Shown: in pieces, positions 6,624-15,836 of the stretch
Layout of the letters: every line of letters starts with the position of its first letter
How positions within the stretch are numbered: the stretch's first letter is position 1
Assembly (NCBI GenBank): GCA_023423975.1
Contig: JAFAEO010000068.1
Location: 38,791-102,790 of the forward strand
From: Pseudomonadota bacterium
GTDB taxonomy: Bacteria > Pseudomonadota > Gammaproteobacteria > Burkholderiales > Burkholderiaceae_B
Reading direction: 5' to 3'
Length of the DNA: 64,000 nucleotides
Notes under the pieces: generated by a model
The model's database searches: none
The model's input: only the letters and a program-made list of their open reading frames with translations
Told to the model about the DNA's origin: nothing
Translations under genes and position numbers: made by a program

Positions 6624-9020
6624 ATGTCACTGACAACAAACAAAGCGCGCAGATCATGGTGGCCGCGCGTTTTCGGCGTAGTGCTGGCCTTGATAGGCAT
6701 CGCACTATTGATCGGCGGGATCCGCCTGGTTTCACTGGACGGATCCTGGTACTACCTGATCGCCGGTGCAGCAACGCTGATATCTGGTCTATTGCTGCTT
6801 GCACGCAAAGCGTCGGGCGGATTACTCTACCTGGCTGTGGTGATTGGCACCATTGCCTGGGCATTTACTGAAGTAGGTACCAGCTTCTGGGGCCTGGTGC
6901 CGCGTTTGGCGCCGGTATTGGTGCTGGGTCTGGTGGCCGCACTGGCCCTGCGTTCCCTGCGACCGACAACTGGTCCGATTGCGGTTCCCGCTGCAGTGGT
7001 GCAGGCGTTGGTGCTGATTGCCGGTGCAGTCATGATGTTCTCGCCACAAAGCGGGATCGACAATACTAAAGGCAAGGACGTCGGGATTGTCAACAACATC
7101 CCCCCGGTGACTGATCCGAACAGCCCCGACAATCGCTGGACACAATACGGCCGCACGGGCCACAGCGATCGCTTCGGTCCGTTTGACCAGATCAAGCCGG
7201 ACAATGTGGATCAACTTGAGGTGGCCTGGACTTATCGTTCCGGAGCCGCGACCGGCGCCGGCAACGAAGACCAAGCCACGCCCATTCAGGTTGGCGATTC
7301 ACTCTACTTATGCACGCCGCAAAACAAAGTGATTGCGCTCAATGCAGAAACAGGTGAGGAGCGCTGGACGTTTGATCCCAAACCCAAGCTGAGCCCCAGC
7401 TGGAACCGCTGCCGCGGCGTGGGGTATTATGAAGTGGCCGAGGAGGCCAAGTCTGCCGATGGCATGTGCAACGCACGCATTATTACCGCCGACAAACAAG
7501 CTCGCCTGTGGGCAGTGGACGCCAAAACCGGCAAGGTATGTCCAGGCTTTGGCGACAGCGGCGAGGGGTATACGGACCTGAGCAATGGCATGGGAGACTA
7601 TCCCGAGTTCTACTATATGCCAACCTCACAGCCACTGGTGGCAGGCGATCGCGTGATCATCGGCGGTTGGGTATGGGACGGCAAGAAAACCCATGAACCA
7701 TCCGGCGTAGTGCGTGCCTTCAGCGCCAAGGACGGCTCACTGGATTGGGCCTGGGATCTGGGAAACCCGGACATTACCAAATTGCCACCAGAAGGACAAA
7801 CCTATACGCAAGGTACGCCCAATTTCTGGTCACATGGCGCCTATGATGAGAAACTGGGCATGATCTATCTGCCTTTGGGCAATGCCACACCTGATTTCTG
7901 GGCGGCTCACCGCAGCGACGTCATGAACAAGAACGCTTCGTCCGTGGTCGCGCTGAATGTCGAAACCGGTCGCCGCGTCTGGCAGTTCCAGTCTATGCAC
8001 CTGGATACCTGGGACTATGATAACGGTACGCCACCGACATTGGTCGACGTACCCGACGGCAAGGGCGGCAATACGCCAGCGCTGGTACTTGCAACCAAGA
8101 CGCACCAGCTCTTTCTGCTGGATCGCACCAATGGCAAGCCACTAGCCGAAGTACAAGAGCGCCCTGCTCCGCAAAGAGCCATGGAAAGTGACGCACCACC
8201 ATCTCCCACTCAGCCCTGGTCTGTCGGCATGCCGCAACTGGGCACGATGAAGATGACGGAAGAAGACATGTGGGGCGCCACCATGTTTGATCAATTGTTC
8301 TGCCGCATCAAATTCAAGCAATTGGCCTACGACGGTCCTTACACCAAAATCACCACCAAGCCCACCTTGATATGGCCAGGTTACTATGGCGGCTTTAACT
8401 GGGGTGGTCACGCTTACGATCCGCGCACCAATATGCTGATCGTCAACGACATCAACATGCCACAAATTATTTTCCTTGAGCCGCGGGAAACAACAGAAGC
8501 CAAAACCAAGGAAATGAATGCCAATGACATTACCCAAGCGAACTGGTCCGGCGCGCACGTTCAGGATGGCACACCCTATTCGGCCATTCGGGGTTCGTTC
8601 AATTCGTTCCTGGGTTTGCCTTGCAATCAGCCATCGTGGGGCAATCTGACGGGCGTTGACCTGAACACCAAAACCGTTGCCTGGCAGGTTCCGCTGGGAA
8701 CGGTTGAAGATAGCCGCCTGATGGGGGTGCGTACCAGCTTGCCTATACCGCTAGGCATGCCTTCGCTATCGGGCCCCGTGGCCACTGCGGGCGGCCTGAC
8801 CTTCTACGCAGGCACTCAAGATTATTACCTGCGCGCATTCAACAGCAACACCGGCAAGGAAGTATGGAAATCTCGTCTGCCCGTCGGCTCGCAAGCGACA
8901 CCAATGACCTATCTGTCACCGGAATCGGGCCGACAATTTGTTGTTGTGGTTGCTGGCGGTGCACGTATGACACCTGAAAAAGGAGATTATGTGATCGGGT
9001 ACGCGTTGCCTAAGAAATAA
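6624..9020 (+). CDS. gcd: Membrane-bound PQQ-dependent dehydrogenase, glucose type
   Basis: This 798-residue quinoprotein has an N-terminal membrane anchor of about five helices (residues 14-140), then a periplasmic eight-bladed propeller starting at W-T-Q-Y-G-R-T near 172. Blade motifs such as ALNAETGEERW and AVDAKTGKVC, and the WGATMFDQLFCRI and GGFNWGG segments, align with E. coli Gcd along the whole length. The enzyme oxidises aldoses to lactones in the periplasm and passes electrons to ubiquinone. Quinate/shikimate dehydrogenases share this architecture, so the substrate assignment is a best guess. GGGGAGA lies at 6611-6617. No PQQ biosynthesis gene is in the window. A hairpin terminator follows. 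Confidence 0.88.
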   Translation: MSLTTNKARRSWWPRVFGVVLALIGIALLIGGIRLVSLDGSWYYLIAGAATLISGLLLLARKASGGLLYLAVVIGTIAWAFTEVGTSFWGLVPRLAPVLVLGLVAALALRSLRPTTGPIAVPAAVVQALVLIAGAVMMFSPQSGIDNTKGKDVGIVNNIPPVTDPNSPDNRWTQYGRTGHSDRFGPFDQIKPDNVDQLEVAWTYRSGAATGAGNEDQATPIQVGDSLYLCTPQNKVIALNAETGEERWTFDPKPKLSPSWNRCRGVGYYEVAEEAKSADGMCNARIITADKQARLWAVDAKTGKVCPGFGDSGEGYTDLSNGMGDYPEFYYMPTSQPLVAGDRVIIGGWVWDGKKTHEPSGVVRAFSAKDGSLDWAWDLGNPDITKLPPEGQTYTQGTPNFWSHGAYDEKLGMIYLPLGNATPDFWAAHRSDVMNKNASSVVALNVETGRRVWQFQSMHLDTWDYDNGTPPTLVDVPDGKGGNTPALVLATKTHQLFLLDRTNGKPLAEVQERPAPQRAMESDAPPSPTQPWSVGMPQLGTMKMTEEDMWGATMFDQLFCRIKFKQLAYDGPYTKITTKPTLIWPGYYGGFNWGGHAYDPRTNMLIVNDINMPQIIFLEPRETTEAKTKEMNANDITQANWSGAHVQDGTPYSAIRGSFNSFLGLPCNQPSWGNLTGVDLNTKTVAWQVPLGTVEDSRLMGVRTSLPIPLGMPSLSGPVATAGGLTFYAGTQDYYLRAFNSNTGKEVWKSRLPVGSQATPMTYLSPESGRQFVVVVAGGARMTPEKGDYVIGYALPKK

Positions 9021-9046
9021 GTAATAATTGATACGGTGTTTGACTG

Positions 9047-9075
9047 AAGAGCGGCCGTTATGGCTGCTCTTTTTT
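9047..9075 (+). terminator. Rho-independent terminator of gcd
   Basis: A 10-bp stem (AAGAGCGGCC at 9047-9056 with GGCTGCTCTT at 9062-9071, one G-U pair) around a 5-nt loop is followed by a T run to 9075, 27 nt after the gcd stop. The remaining bases to 9339 hold no recognisable feature. Confidence 0.8.
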
Positions 9076-9339
9076 ACGTGACGGGATTCAGCCACAAGAG
9101 CGGCATTCACGTATTCCTTGCTCTACTATCCTCACATCCCGTTCACGTTATCAAACAAACACTTCAGTTATCGCATTCGCGATGCTATCCGATTCAATCC
9201 CTGTTCTAACGTCGTCACGCTTTCATGTTTGAACGCAAAGCATTGCTGCATTTTCATAAACCGTTGCGGCCAGGTAAAAAGTTCCGGGGTACTGAAACAG
9301 GCCGAATCTCATCCAGCGTCAGGACGCGCTGCCCCGCTA

Positions 9340-10320
9340 TCAGTCCAGCGAAATCCGGTTGTTTTCTATTACTGTCTTCCACTTGGCGCGATCCTCGTCA
9401 ACAAACTGGTCGACCTGTTGCTGCTCGCGTGGTTGCTGAACATAAAGGCCCAGTGTCTCGAACCGTTTCTGAAATGATTCATTCTTGAGTGTGGTGTCAA
9501 TCGCCGTCCGAAGGGCGTCCACGACAGTATCCGGCGTGCTTTTGGGCACGGCAATACCGAACCAGGTTGATGCCTGATAGTTGGTCTTACCGATTTCCGA
9601 TACGCTTGGCACATCAGGCAGAACATCAAGGCGTTTGGGCGAGGTGACGGCCAGCGCCTTGATTTTTCCGTCCTTGATGAGCGGCAGTGAAGTGCTGATC
9701 ACGTCGATCATCAATTGCGTATCATTGCTCATGAGAGACGTCAACGCCGGCGCACTGCCATTATAGGGAACGTGTGTTGCCTTGATGCCAAATTGGCCGA
9801 GCAATAATTCGGTGGCCAGATGCAAGGGGTTGCCGTTTCCCACAGAAGCATAGTTAAGCTTACCTGGGTGCTGCTTGGCGTAGTCTACAAACTTTTGCAT
9901 GCTATCCAGGCCGGATTTTTCATTTGTGATTACAACAAGCGGAATGTCGGCAACGATGGAAACGATACGGTAATCGCGTTCGGGGTCATAGGGAAAACTC
10001 TTGTAAAGCAGGGGGTTGAGCACCATGCTTGAATTGCTCGCCAGAAAAAGGGTATAGCCATCGGCAGGCGAGCGTGCCACCTGGGTCGCGCCTATTTTGG
10101 TGCTGGCCCCGGGTTTATTTTCCACTACTACCGCCTGCCCTAGTGCCTGACCCATGTTTTGCGCCAGCGCTCGCGCCAGCTGGTCTGCCGCGCCTGCCGG
10201 CGTGTACGGCACAACCAGTTTGATGGGCTTCTCGGGATAAGCGGCCCAGGCTGGCGCAGCCACACCCAGGCCGAACGTAGCGGTAGCTGCAATAATGATG
10301 TTTGCAATGCGTTGATTCAT
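9340..10320 (-). CDS. Bug/TctC-family periplasmic substrate-binding protein
   Basis: The 326-residue protein starts with a signal peptide (hydrophobic residues 6-25, cleavage near PAWA-AYPEKP). The mature part opens with PIKLVVPYTPAGAADQLAR and carries VVENKPGAS and ADGYTL, all typical of the Bug (Bordetella uptake gene) receptors. These bind carboxylates and other small metabolites in the periplasm, some with TctAB permeases and many as orphans. No TctA or TctB is nearby. AAGGAG lies before the ATG. It is the last gene after an SDR and an acyl-CoA ligase on the same strand (69-nt gap), so it may recognise the acid that the ligase activates. Confidence 0.9.
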   Translation of the reverse strand: MNQRIANIIIAATATFGLGVAAPAWAAYPEKPIKLVVPYTPAGAADQLARALAQNMGQALGQAVVVENKPGASTKIGATQVARSPADGYTLFLASNSSMVLNPLLYKSFPYDPERDYRIVSIVADIPLVVITNEKSGLDSMQKFVDYAKQHPGKLNYASVGNGNPLHLATELLLGQFGIKATHVPYNGSAPALTSLMSNDTQLMIDVISTSLPLIKDGKIKALAVTSPKRLDVLPDVPSVSEIGKTNYQASTWFGIAVPKSTPDTVVDALRTAIDTTLKNESFQKRFETLGLYVQQPREQQQVDQFVDEDRAKWKTVIENNRISLD

Positions 10321-10389
10321 GATCAGTCTCCTTGGTTATTCGTTTTTGCCACTCATCGGGCTTTTTTCCATCACACAATGACTGTTGTA

Positions 10390-11901
10390 CTAGACTTTCC
10401 GGCTGTGGCCAGCCCAGTATTTATCGCGTAGCAAGCGCTTGTATATTTTTCCGGAATCATCCCTGGGCAAGGCTGCGTCGATAAGGAATTGGCGCGGCAC
10501 CTTGAATTTGGCCATGCGCGCCTGCAACCAGCTTGCGATCGCCTGAGTGTCCAGCGTTTGACCGGCTTGCGGTTGTACAAACGCAAGCAGCGACTCGCCA
10601 AATTCGGCATCGGGAATACCAATAACCGCGCAATCGGCGATGCCCTCAAATTGCAAGAGCTGGTGTTCGACTTCTGCAGGATAGATATTGACCCCACCGG
10701 AGATCACCATATCGGATTTGCGGTCACAGACAAACAAAAAGCCATCGTCGTCCAGGTAGCCGATATCCCCCAGGCTGATCAGTCCCGCTTTGTCGATGTC
10801 GTTGCGCGCCTGCGGATTATTGCGGTAATGAAAATCAGCATACGCCGGTTGCCGGACATAGATATAACCGGCCACACCGGGGGCGCACTCGACCCCGTCT
10901 TCGTCGTAGATTCTGACCACGGCTTCACCCGCCGGCTTGCCTGCACTACCCGGCTTTGCCAGTGCCTGATGAGAGTCCAGCAGTGTAATCAGGCCGGCTT
11001 CGCTGGAGGCATAGGTTTCATACACAATGGGACCTAACCAATTAATCATTGCCCGCTTGATGTCCGGCGCACAAGGGGCCCCGGTGGAAGCAATAAAGCG
11101 CAGGGAACTGAGGTCATAGCGCTGGCGCAACTGCTGGTCCAGCTTGAGCATACGCACATACATGATCGGCACGAGATACAGGACTTCGATGCGATACGCC
11201 TGCACCAGTTGCAGCACTTCCAGCGGATCGAACCGGTCTGTCACTACAAAGGTATCGCACATTTGCAATGCATTCTGGGCAAACAGACTGGGCGCACTGT
11301 GATAAATAGGCGCTGGCAGCAATGCCCTGCACCCCTGGTTCAGGCCGAATGTTTGCTGTAGCAACTTTTGCGCCGCCTGCTTGCGTTCTGCTGCAATTTC
11401 CGGAGGGAACACATGCCGTACCACGCCCTTTGGCTTGCCGGTCGTACCCGAGGTATAGGCCATGTGCCCACGCGGCGCATCTGCATATTGATCGCTTTCG
11501 GGGAACCCATCGCGCCAGCTTGCATAGGACAGTGGCGCGTTCGCCTGACCATTGCACGCAGGATGTTCATCCACAATCAACACGGACATGAATGGCGGCA
11601 CCACCGCTTGTATGCGATCCCAGAAATCGGCATGCACAATAAGCAATCGCGCACCGCTATCGCCAAGCAAAAAACCAACCTCTGCAGCGGCAAAATGCCA
11701 ATTGACGGGGCAATATGTCGTGCCGACCTGCCGGCTGGCGTCGATCGCTTCCAGAAAGGCTTCGCTATTGCGCAACATGATCGCAAACGTGTCGCCCGGT
11801 TTCAGACCAAGTGCGCGCAGGCCGGATGCCAGTCGGCGAGCCCGCGACTGATGCGCTGCCTTGCTGGTCTCTCTGTTTTGAACAACTATCATCAATCCCA
11901 T
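10390..11901 (-). CDS. AMP-dependent acyl-CoA synthetase (ANL superfamily)
   Basis: The 503-residue protein has the ANL signature: phosphate loop YTSGTTGKPKG near 150, YETYASSEAG (A5), GDIGYLDDDGFLFVCDRKSDMVISGG (A7-A8, hinge Asp), and a C-terminal lid with the adenylation lysine in SGKIYKRLLRDK. It would activate a carboxylic acid to its CoA thioester in two steps. The N-terminus is about 20-30 residues shorter than in many relatives, but the ATG has GGAGCG 4-9 nt upstream. It begins 9 nt after an SDR gene and is followed by a Bug receptor, suggesting one operon for a carboxylate. The acid is not identifiable. Confidence 0.88.
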   Translation of the reverse strand: MGLMIVVQNRETSKAAHQSRARRLASGLRALGLKPGDTFAIMLRNSEAFLEAIDASRQVGTTYCPVNWHFAAAEVGFLLGDSGARLLIVHADFWDRIQAVVPPFMSVLIVDEHPACNGQANAPLSYASWRDGFPESDQYADAPRGHMAYTSGTTGKPKGVVRHVFPPEIAAERKQAAQKLLQQTFGLNQGCRALLPAPIYHSAPSLFAQNALQMCDTFVVTDRFDPLEVLQLVQAYRIEVLYLVPIMYVRMLKLDQQLRQRYDLSSLRFIASTGAPCAPDIKRAMINWLGPIVYETYASSEAGLITLLDSHQALAKPGSAGKPAGEAVVRIYDEDGVECAPGVAGYIYVRQPAYADFHYRNNPQARNDIDKAGLISLGDIGYLDDDGFLFVCDRKSDMVISGGVNIYPAEVEHQLLQFEGIADCAVIGIPDAEFGESLLAFVQPQAGQTLDTQAIASWLQARMAKFKVPRQFLIDAALPRDDSGKIYKRLLRDKYWAGHSRKV

Positions 11902-11910
11902 TGTCGCTCC

Positions 11911-12795
11911 TTAGCTTTGCGCAACAGAGGCCGTTCGCGCCTGGATACGTTCACGGGCAACCTGCCAGTCGTTTTTATCCCATTCGAAATACTGCTTGAA
12001 GTACGCACCGTTAGCCAGCCAGTCGCCTCCGTCCAGAGCAATGGTCTGGCCGTTGAGCCAACTGTTTTCCGGGCATAGCAAAAAGGTGGCCAGATTGGCG
12101 ATGTCGCTGAACTGGCCAAGGCGTTGCATGGGATTTTGGCTGACCAGCGCATCGGTGTTGCTCTCGGTAGGGCGCAGCCTTGCCGATGCCCCCTCTGTTG
12201 GGATGACTCCCGGAGCGATGGCATTGAATCGGATGCCGTGACGTCCCCATTCGATGGCCAGCGATTTGGTCATGGTGTCGACTGCGGACTTGGACATGGC
12301 CGAAGGCACGACAAAAGGCGACCCGGTCCAGACCCAGGTGACAACGATGGATACCACGGAGCCGGGCTGCTGTGTGGAAATCCAGCGTTTGCCTACCGCC
12401 TGGGTGACATAAAAAGTGCCATTGAGCACCGTTTCGGTTATCGCCTTGAAACCATTGATTGAAATATCCTCGGTCGGACAAATGAAATTCCCGGCCGCAT
12501 TATTAATTAGTGCGTCTACACCGCCATGCTCGTCCCAGATTTTCTGGACCATTTGGTCGACTTTGTCTGAATCCCGGATATCGACCGAATGCACAAAGAC
12601 ACGGCTGTCTGGAAAGCTCGCCTGCAGATTGGCTGCGGCCTGCTCCAGCACGTGCTGGCGGCGCCCGCAAAGATGCACCTGTGCGCCAAGGCTGATCAGC
12701 TTTTCAGCCATGGCCAGTCCCAGGCCGGTTCCGCCTCCCGTTACCAGCACGCGCTGGCCCTGAAATAGATTGTCTGAAAAAATTTGGTTTTGCAT
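11911..12795 (-). CDS. Short-chain dehydrogenase/reductase
   Basis: This 294-residue SDR has the cofactor motif TGGGTGLG near residue 20 and NNAAGN in the middle, and ends with LNGQTIALDGGDWLANG. The usual Y-x-x-x-K appears altered: the region reads VVPSAMSKSAVDTM, with Met before SK where the catalytic Tyr is normally found one helical turn before the Lys. This is seen in 2,4-dienoyl-CoA reductase-type (DECR) SDRs, which use a different catalytic residue. CAGGAGA precedes the ATG at 12795. It is the first gene of an SDR-ligase-Bug operon, divergent from a LysR regulator. A dienoyl- or enoyl-CoA reductase role would fit the adjacent CoA ligase but is inferred. Confidence 0.85.
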   Translation of the reverse strand: MQNQIFSDNLFQGQRVLVTGGGTGLGLAMAEKLISLGAQVHLCGRRQHVLEQAAANLQASFPDSRVFVHSVDIRDSDKVDQMVQKIWDEHGGVDALINNAAGNFICPTEDISINGFKAITETVLNGTFYVTQAVGKRWISTQQPGSVVSIVVTWVWTGSPFVVPSAMSKSAVDTMTKSLAIEWGRHGIRFNAIAPGVIPTEGASARLRPTESNTDALVSQNPMQRLGQFSDIANLATFLLCPENSWLNGQTIALDGGDWLANGAYFKQYFEWDKNDWQVARERIQARTASVAQS

Positions 12796-12937
12796 AGTTG
12801 TCTCCTGTGCAAACGAGTGTAGCAATGTCATCTGCTGGCAACAATGCGGATAAATAGCTAATATATGTTTCCTGTGAGTTGACAATAACAATACGGATAT
12901 TTCGTCTGAAATTCGACCGAAAAGGAGAAGCAATAGG

Positions 12938-13861
12938 ATGGACAACTACAGTGAACTGGACCTGAATCTGATCCGTTTGTTCGTGACGATCATCGACACC
13001 GGCACGCTCAGTGAGGCGGCAAAACGTCATCACATTACCAAATCACATGTGAGCAAGAGCCTGAAGCGACTGGAAGCACAGTTAAATACCCAGTTGATTC
13101 GCAGATCAACCCGGCGCCTGGAACTCACTCAGCAGGGTGAAGTGCTGTACCAGCACGGACTGGGCATATTGCGTGAATTGGAAGCCGCAACCAACCAAAT
13201 GTTGATGCTGGGTGCAGAGCCGACCGGTACCGTAAGACTGAGTGTGCCAACTGGCCTGGGGGAACTTATCTTGCAGCCGATTTTGATTGATTTCAAGAAA
13301 GCCTATCCGCGGCTGAATCTGCATATCATGTTTTCGAATCGCGTAAACGATCTGATTGAATCTCGGGTGGATGTTGCCTTGCGGGTCGTGGCCGAGCCGC
13401 CCCAGGATTATGTCGCAAAAAAAGTATGCGATGTGCAATGGCGCATGTGCGCCTCTCCGGGTTATCTGGCTGCGCATAGTAAAGCAGCGCAAGACCCGCA
13501 GCAGATCGCACAGCTGCAATTCATTTGCTCATCGAACCGGCGTTTCCATGAGCAGATCATATTGGAAAACAGTAAGACTGCCACAAGGCTCAAGCTACAA
13601 CCCGGCCTGCAATCGGAGAACTTCCGCTTTTTACTCACAGCCGCCAAAAACGATCTTGGGGTCGCGCTATTGCCCAGTTACGTTGTTGCGCGCGATGTAG
13701 CCGAGGGCAATCTGCAGTTGGTATTGCCTCAATATCGGATAGGCGGTATTGATGCGACGCTATATATCCTGACAACAGCCAGACCACACTTGGCATCGGC
13801 TGCCATTAAGACACTCACGCAATACCTGCAGGCCCAGCTCCAAACAGTGTTCGGTGAATGA
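12938..13861 (+). CDS. LysR-family transcriptional regulator
   Basis: The 307-residue protein has a LysR winged helix at residues 8-66 (LIRLFVTIIDTGTLSEAA, SHVSKSLKRLEAQLNTQLIRRSTRRLELT) and a periplasmic-binding-like effector domain from about 90. It faces the SDR-ligase-Bug operon across a 142-nt gap, the usual position for a LysR activator of the divergent operon; the likely inducer is the imported acid or its CoA ester. AAGGAG lies about 12 nt before the ATG. The binding site in the gap is not obvious by eye. Confidence 0.92.
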   Translation: MDNYSELDLNLIRLFVTIIDTGTLSEAAKRHHITKSHVSKSLKRLEAQLNTQLIRRSTRRLELTQQGEVLYQHGLGILRELEAATNQMLMLGAEPTGTVRLSVPTGLGELILQPILIDFKKAYPRLNLHIMFSNRVNDLIESRVDVALRVVAEPPQDYVAKKVCDVQWRMCASPGYLAAHSKAAQDPQQIAQLQFICSSNRRFHEQIILENSKTATRLKLQPGLQSENFRFLLTAAKNDLGVALLPSYVVARDVAEGNLQLVLPQYRIGGIDATLYILTTARPHLASAAIKTLTQYLQAQLQTVFGE

Positions 13862-14155
13862 CGATAGGACTACTCAGGATAACCTGCATTGCACTATATT
13901 TTCCCCAGACACTAAATATTTTTTTTGAACTTCTGTTTCTTGAGCGCCAGAAAGTGCGTCCAATACACTATCGGCGGCAGCGGCTAATTTGTCGTACTTT
14001 AAACAAATAGCCCATATCAGCGGACTTATTTTTTAACCAGAACATGCACACATTCTGATTTTTTCAATGATTACTTAAATATACTTTGGTATGTTCATTC
14101 AAATTATAAATATCATTTACATATGTTTTCTCAGAGATCCGGTAAGGAGTAGTGT
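13862..14155. other. AT-rich intergenic region
   Basis: This 294-nt stretch is markedly AT-rich and has no supported gene. It probably carries the promoter of the small membrane-protein gene at 14156, whose AAGGAG site lies just before the start. Confidence 0.4.
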
Positions 14156-14422
14156 ATGGTCCAAATTGCCAACCAACTAATTCGAACTGCACCGCAACTA
14201 CTTTGCATTGTCGCTATAGTGATATTTATCATTCAGGCCCTGGGCGTGGTCATGGGAATTAGTGAAATGCTGAACTCCGGGCCAGGATCTGGAGTCATGC
14301 TTTGGCTCGGCCTCTTCGGTGGGATCGCCTCAGCCGCCTTTCAGCCGGCAATCTTAATAGCCGTTGCAGCAGCAGTTACACATCTTGAGAGAATAGCTAA
14401 TCTGCCTAATTTAGAAAAATAA
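14156..14422 (+). CDS. Small membrane protein of unknown function
   Basis: The 88-residue product has two hydrophobic segments, about residues 13-35 and 48-76, separated by a short Gly/Ser/Pro linker (NSGPGSG). AAGGAG is 6-11 nt upstream of the ATG, a good ribosome site, supporting expression. No family is recognised. It is followed on the same strand by a DUF805 membrane protein, with 106 nt between, and the two may be co-transcribed. Confidence 0.6.
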   Translation: MVQIANQLIRTAPQLLCIVAIVIFIIQALGVVMGISEMLNSGPGSGVMLWLGLFGGIASAAFQPAILIAVAAAVTHLERIANLPNLEK

Positions 14423-14528
14423 ATTATCTCGTCAGAGCATTGAACAGGACCGAATTTGGTTTCGGCTCCAACGTCGTTTTGCCCTTTTGGCACCGACCCA
14501 CAATCATAAGAATGGAGATTTCGGATTA

Positions 14529-14951
14529 ATGCATTGGATTTTCGCGTTTGGTATATTGGCTTCACTGCTTGTTGTTTTTGTAATTTCCTACAAAAGCAAG
14601 CCATCGCAAGGCCCTAACCGCTTTGGCAAGACGGCTTCGCCTGTCGGCTTTACAACGGCGGTGCACAGGTTCTTTACCGGATACTTTGATTTTACGGGGA
14701 GAGCGAGCCGCACAGAATTCTGGTATGCAATGCTTTTTTATGTGCTGCTGCTATTCGTGCTCGGCCTGCTCAATCTCCCAGACATTGTTCTGTCAATCTT
14801 GCTGGTCATTACAATGATACCGTTTTACTCCGTCACCGCACGTCGCCTGCACGACACAAACAGAAGCGGCTGGTATCAGCTCGTCTCGTGGTTCATGCCT
14901 GTGGGCACAATCATTGCCCTGTTCTGGTTCAACGAAGAGCCGCACGATTGA
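14529..14951 (+). CDS. DUF805 family membrane protein
   Basis: The 140-residue protein has one N-terminal membrane segment, then a DUF805 domain: FDFTGRASRTEFW near residue 55, two to three membrane helices, and ARRLHDTNRSGW near 110, both hallmark motifs. DUF805 proteins are inner-membrane proteins of unknown function. The frame is open upstream to a TTG at 14487, but the ATG at 14529 has GGAGA with a 10-nt spacer and is preferred. A free membrane helix ahead of the DUF805 core is slightly longer than the minimal family form. Confidence 0.85.
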   Translation: MHWIFAFGILASLLVVFVISYKSKPSQGPNRFGKTASPVGFTTAVHRFFTGYFDFTGRASRTEFWYAMLFYVLLLFVLGLLNLPDIVLSILLVITMIPFYSVTARRLHDTNRSGWYQLVSWFMPVGTIIALFWFNEEPHD

Positions 14952-15087
14952 TCAGGCGACAAGAACAATACAATCGTGAACGCGCTATGTCAGCGTATGA
15001 AAGGATGAGCAGACGAATGCCTACCACTGATTGTTTATATTTTTTACGTTATCGTCCGCACAAAAACTAAAGCTCCGTCTGTACCCG

Positions 15088-15807
15088 CTATTCTTCGTTC
15101 GAAACCTTGCGTTTCCTGAACAAGTTCGCAATCATTCCCAAATGCGTATCGGTGTGCTGGACTGCATCATCCATGTTCTGGTCTTCAAGAGCCTTGAGTA
15201 TCTGGGCATGCTGGCGTATTGATACATCAGCCACCTTGGCATCGACATGTATCAGTGCGATTTGTACGCCGGTATAAATACCGCTTACGTTCTGGAAAAT
15301 GCTAGGTAGAAACGAGTTGTGCGCGGCCTTGATGATGGCACCATGGAATGCCTGGTCCGCAGCAATGAAGCGGCTGAAGTTTTCCTTCGTATCCTTCATT
15401 TCTTGGAGCAAGTCTTTCAATAGTGCTATATCAGCACTGGTCCGATAATGTACGGCGCGACGCGTGGCGTGAATCTCTATCATTTTCCGCAAATCGACAA
15501 TTTCGTCCAGGAAGGCGATGCCGTTCTCGGACGGAGGAAAAGTAAGGATGAACGTCCCTTTTCCGTGTTTAGAATGGATCAGTCCTGTCGACTCCATGTA
15601 GCGTATGGCCTCGCGCACGGTGGAACGCCCCACGTCATGCTGCCTAGCCAATTCCTCGATTGAAGGCAGTTTTTCCCCTGAGCTTAATTCGTTCCTACTG
15701 ATTTTCCAGACAATATCGCTCATAAGCTTTTGAGCGAAAGGTTGGATCTTGTAATCGCCTTTAATTGTATCTCTCCGCACTTGCAGGCCCGCGCAGCAGA
15801 CCTGCAT
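15088..15807 (-). CDS. GntR-family regulator, FadR/FCD subfamily
   Basis: The protein has up to 239 residues, with a GntR winged helix (about 25-90: SGEKLPSIEELARQHDVGRSTVREAIRYM, in pieces) and an all-helical FCD ligand domain (about 95-230) with metal-binding-type residues (D-x-x-FH near AADQAFHGAI, and distal His). FCD regulators sense carboxylates or sugar acids. It starts 29 nt after the kinase gene of the preceding operon and is its last gene, so it probably controls that operon. The N-terminal start is uncertain; no clear ribosome site precedes the first ATG. Confidence 0.88.
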   Translation of the reverse strand: MQVCCAGLQVRRDTIKGDYKIQPFAQKLMSDIVWKISRNELSSGEKLPSIEELARQHDVGRSTVREAIRYMESTGLIHSKHGKGTFILTFPPSENGIAFLDEIVDLRKMIEIHATRRAVHYRTSADIALLKDLLQEMKDTKENFSRFIAADQAFHGAIIKAAHNSFLPSIFQNVSGIYTGVQIALIHVDAKVADVSIRQHAQILKALEDQNMDDAVQHTDTHLGMIANLFRKRKVSNEE

Positions 15808-15836
15808 TCAAATTATATTAAGCTTCCAAAGGATTT

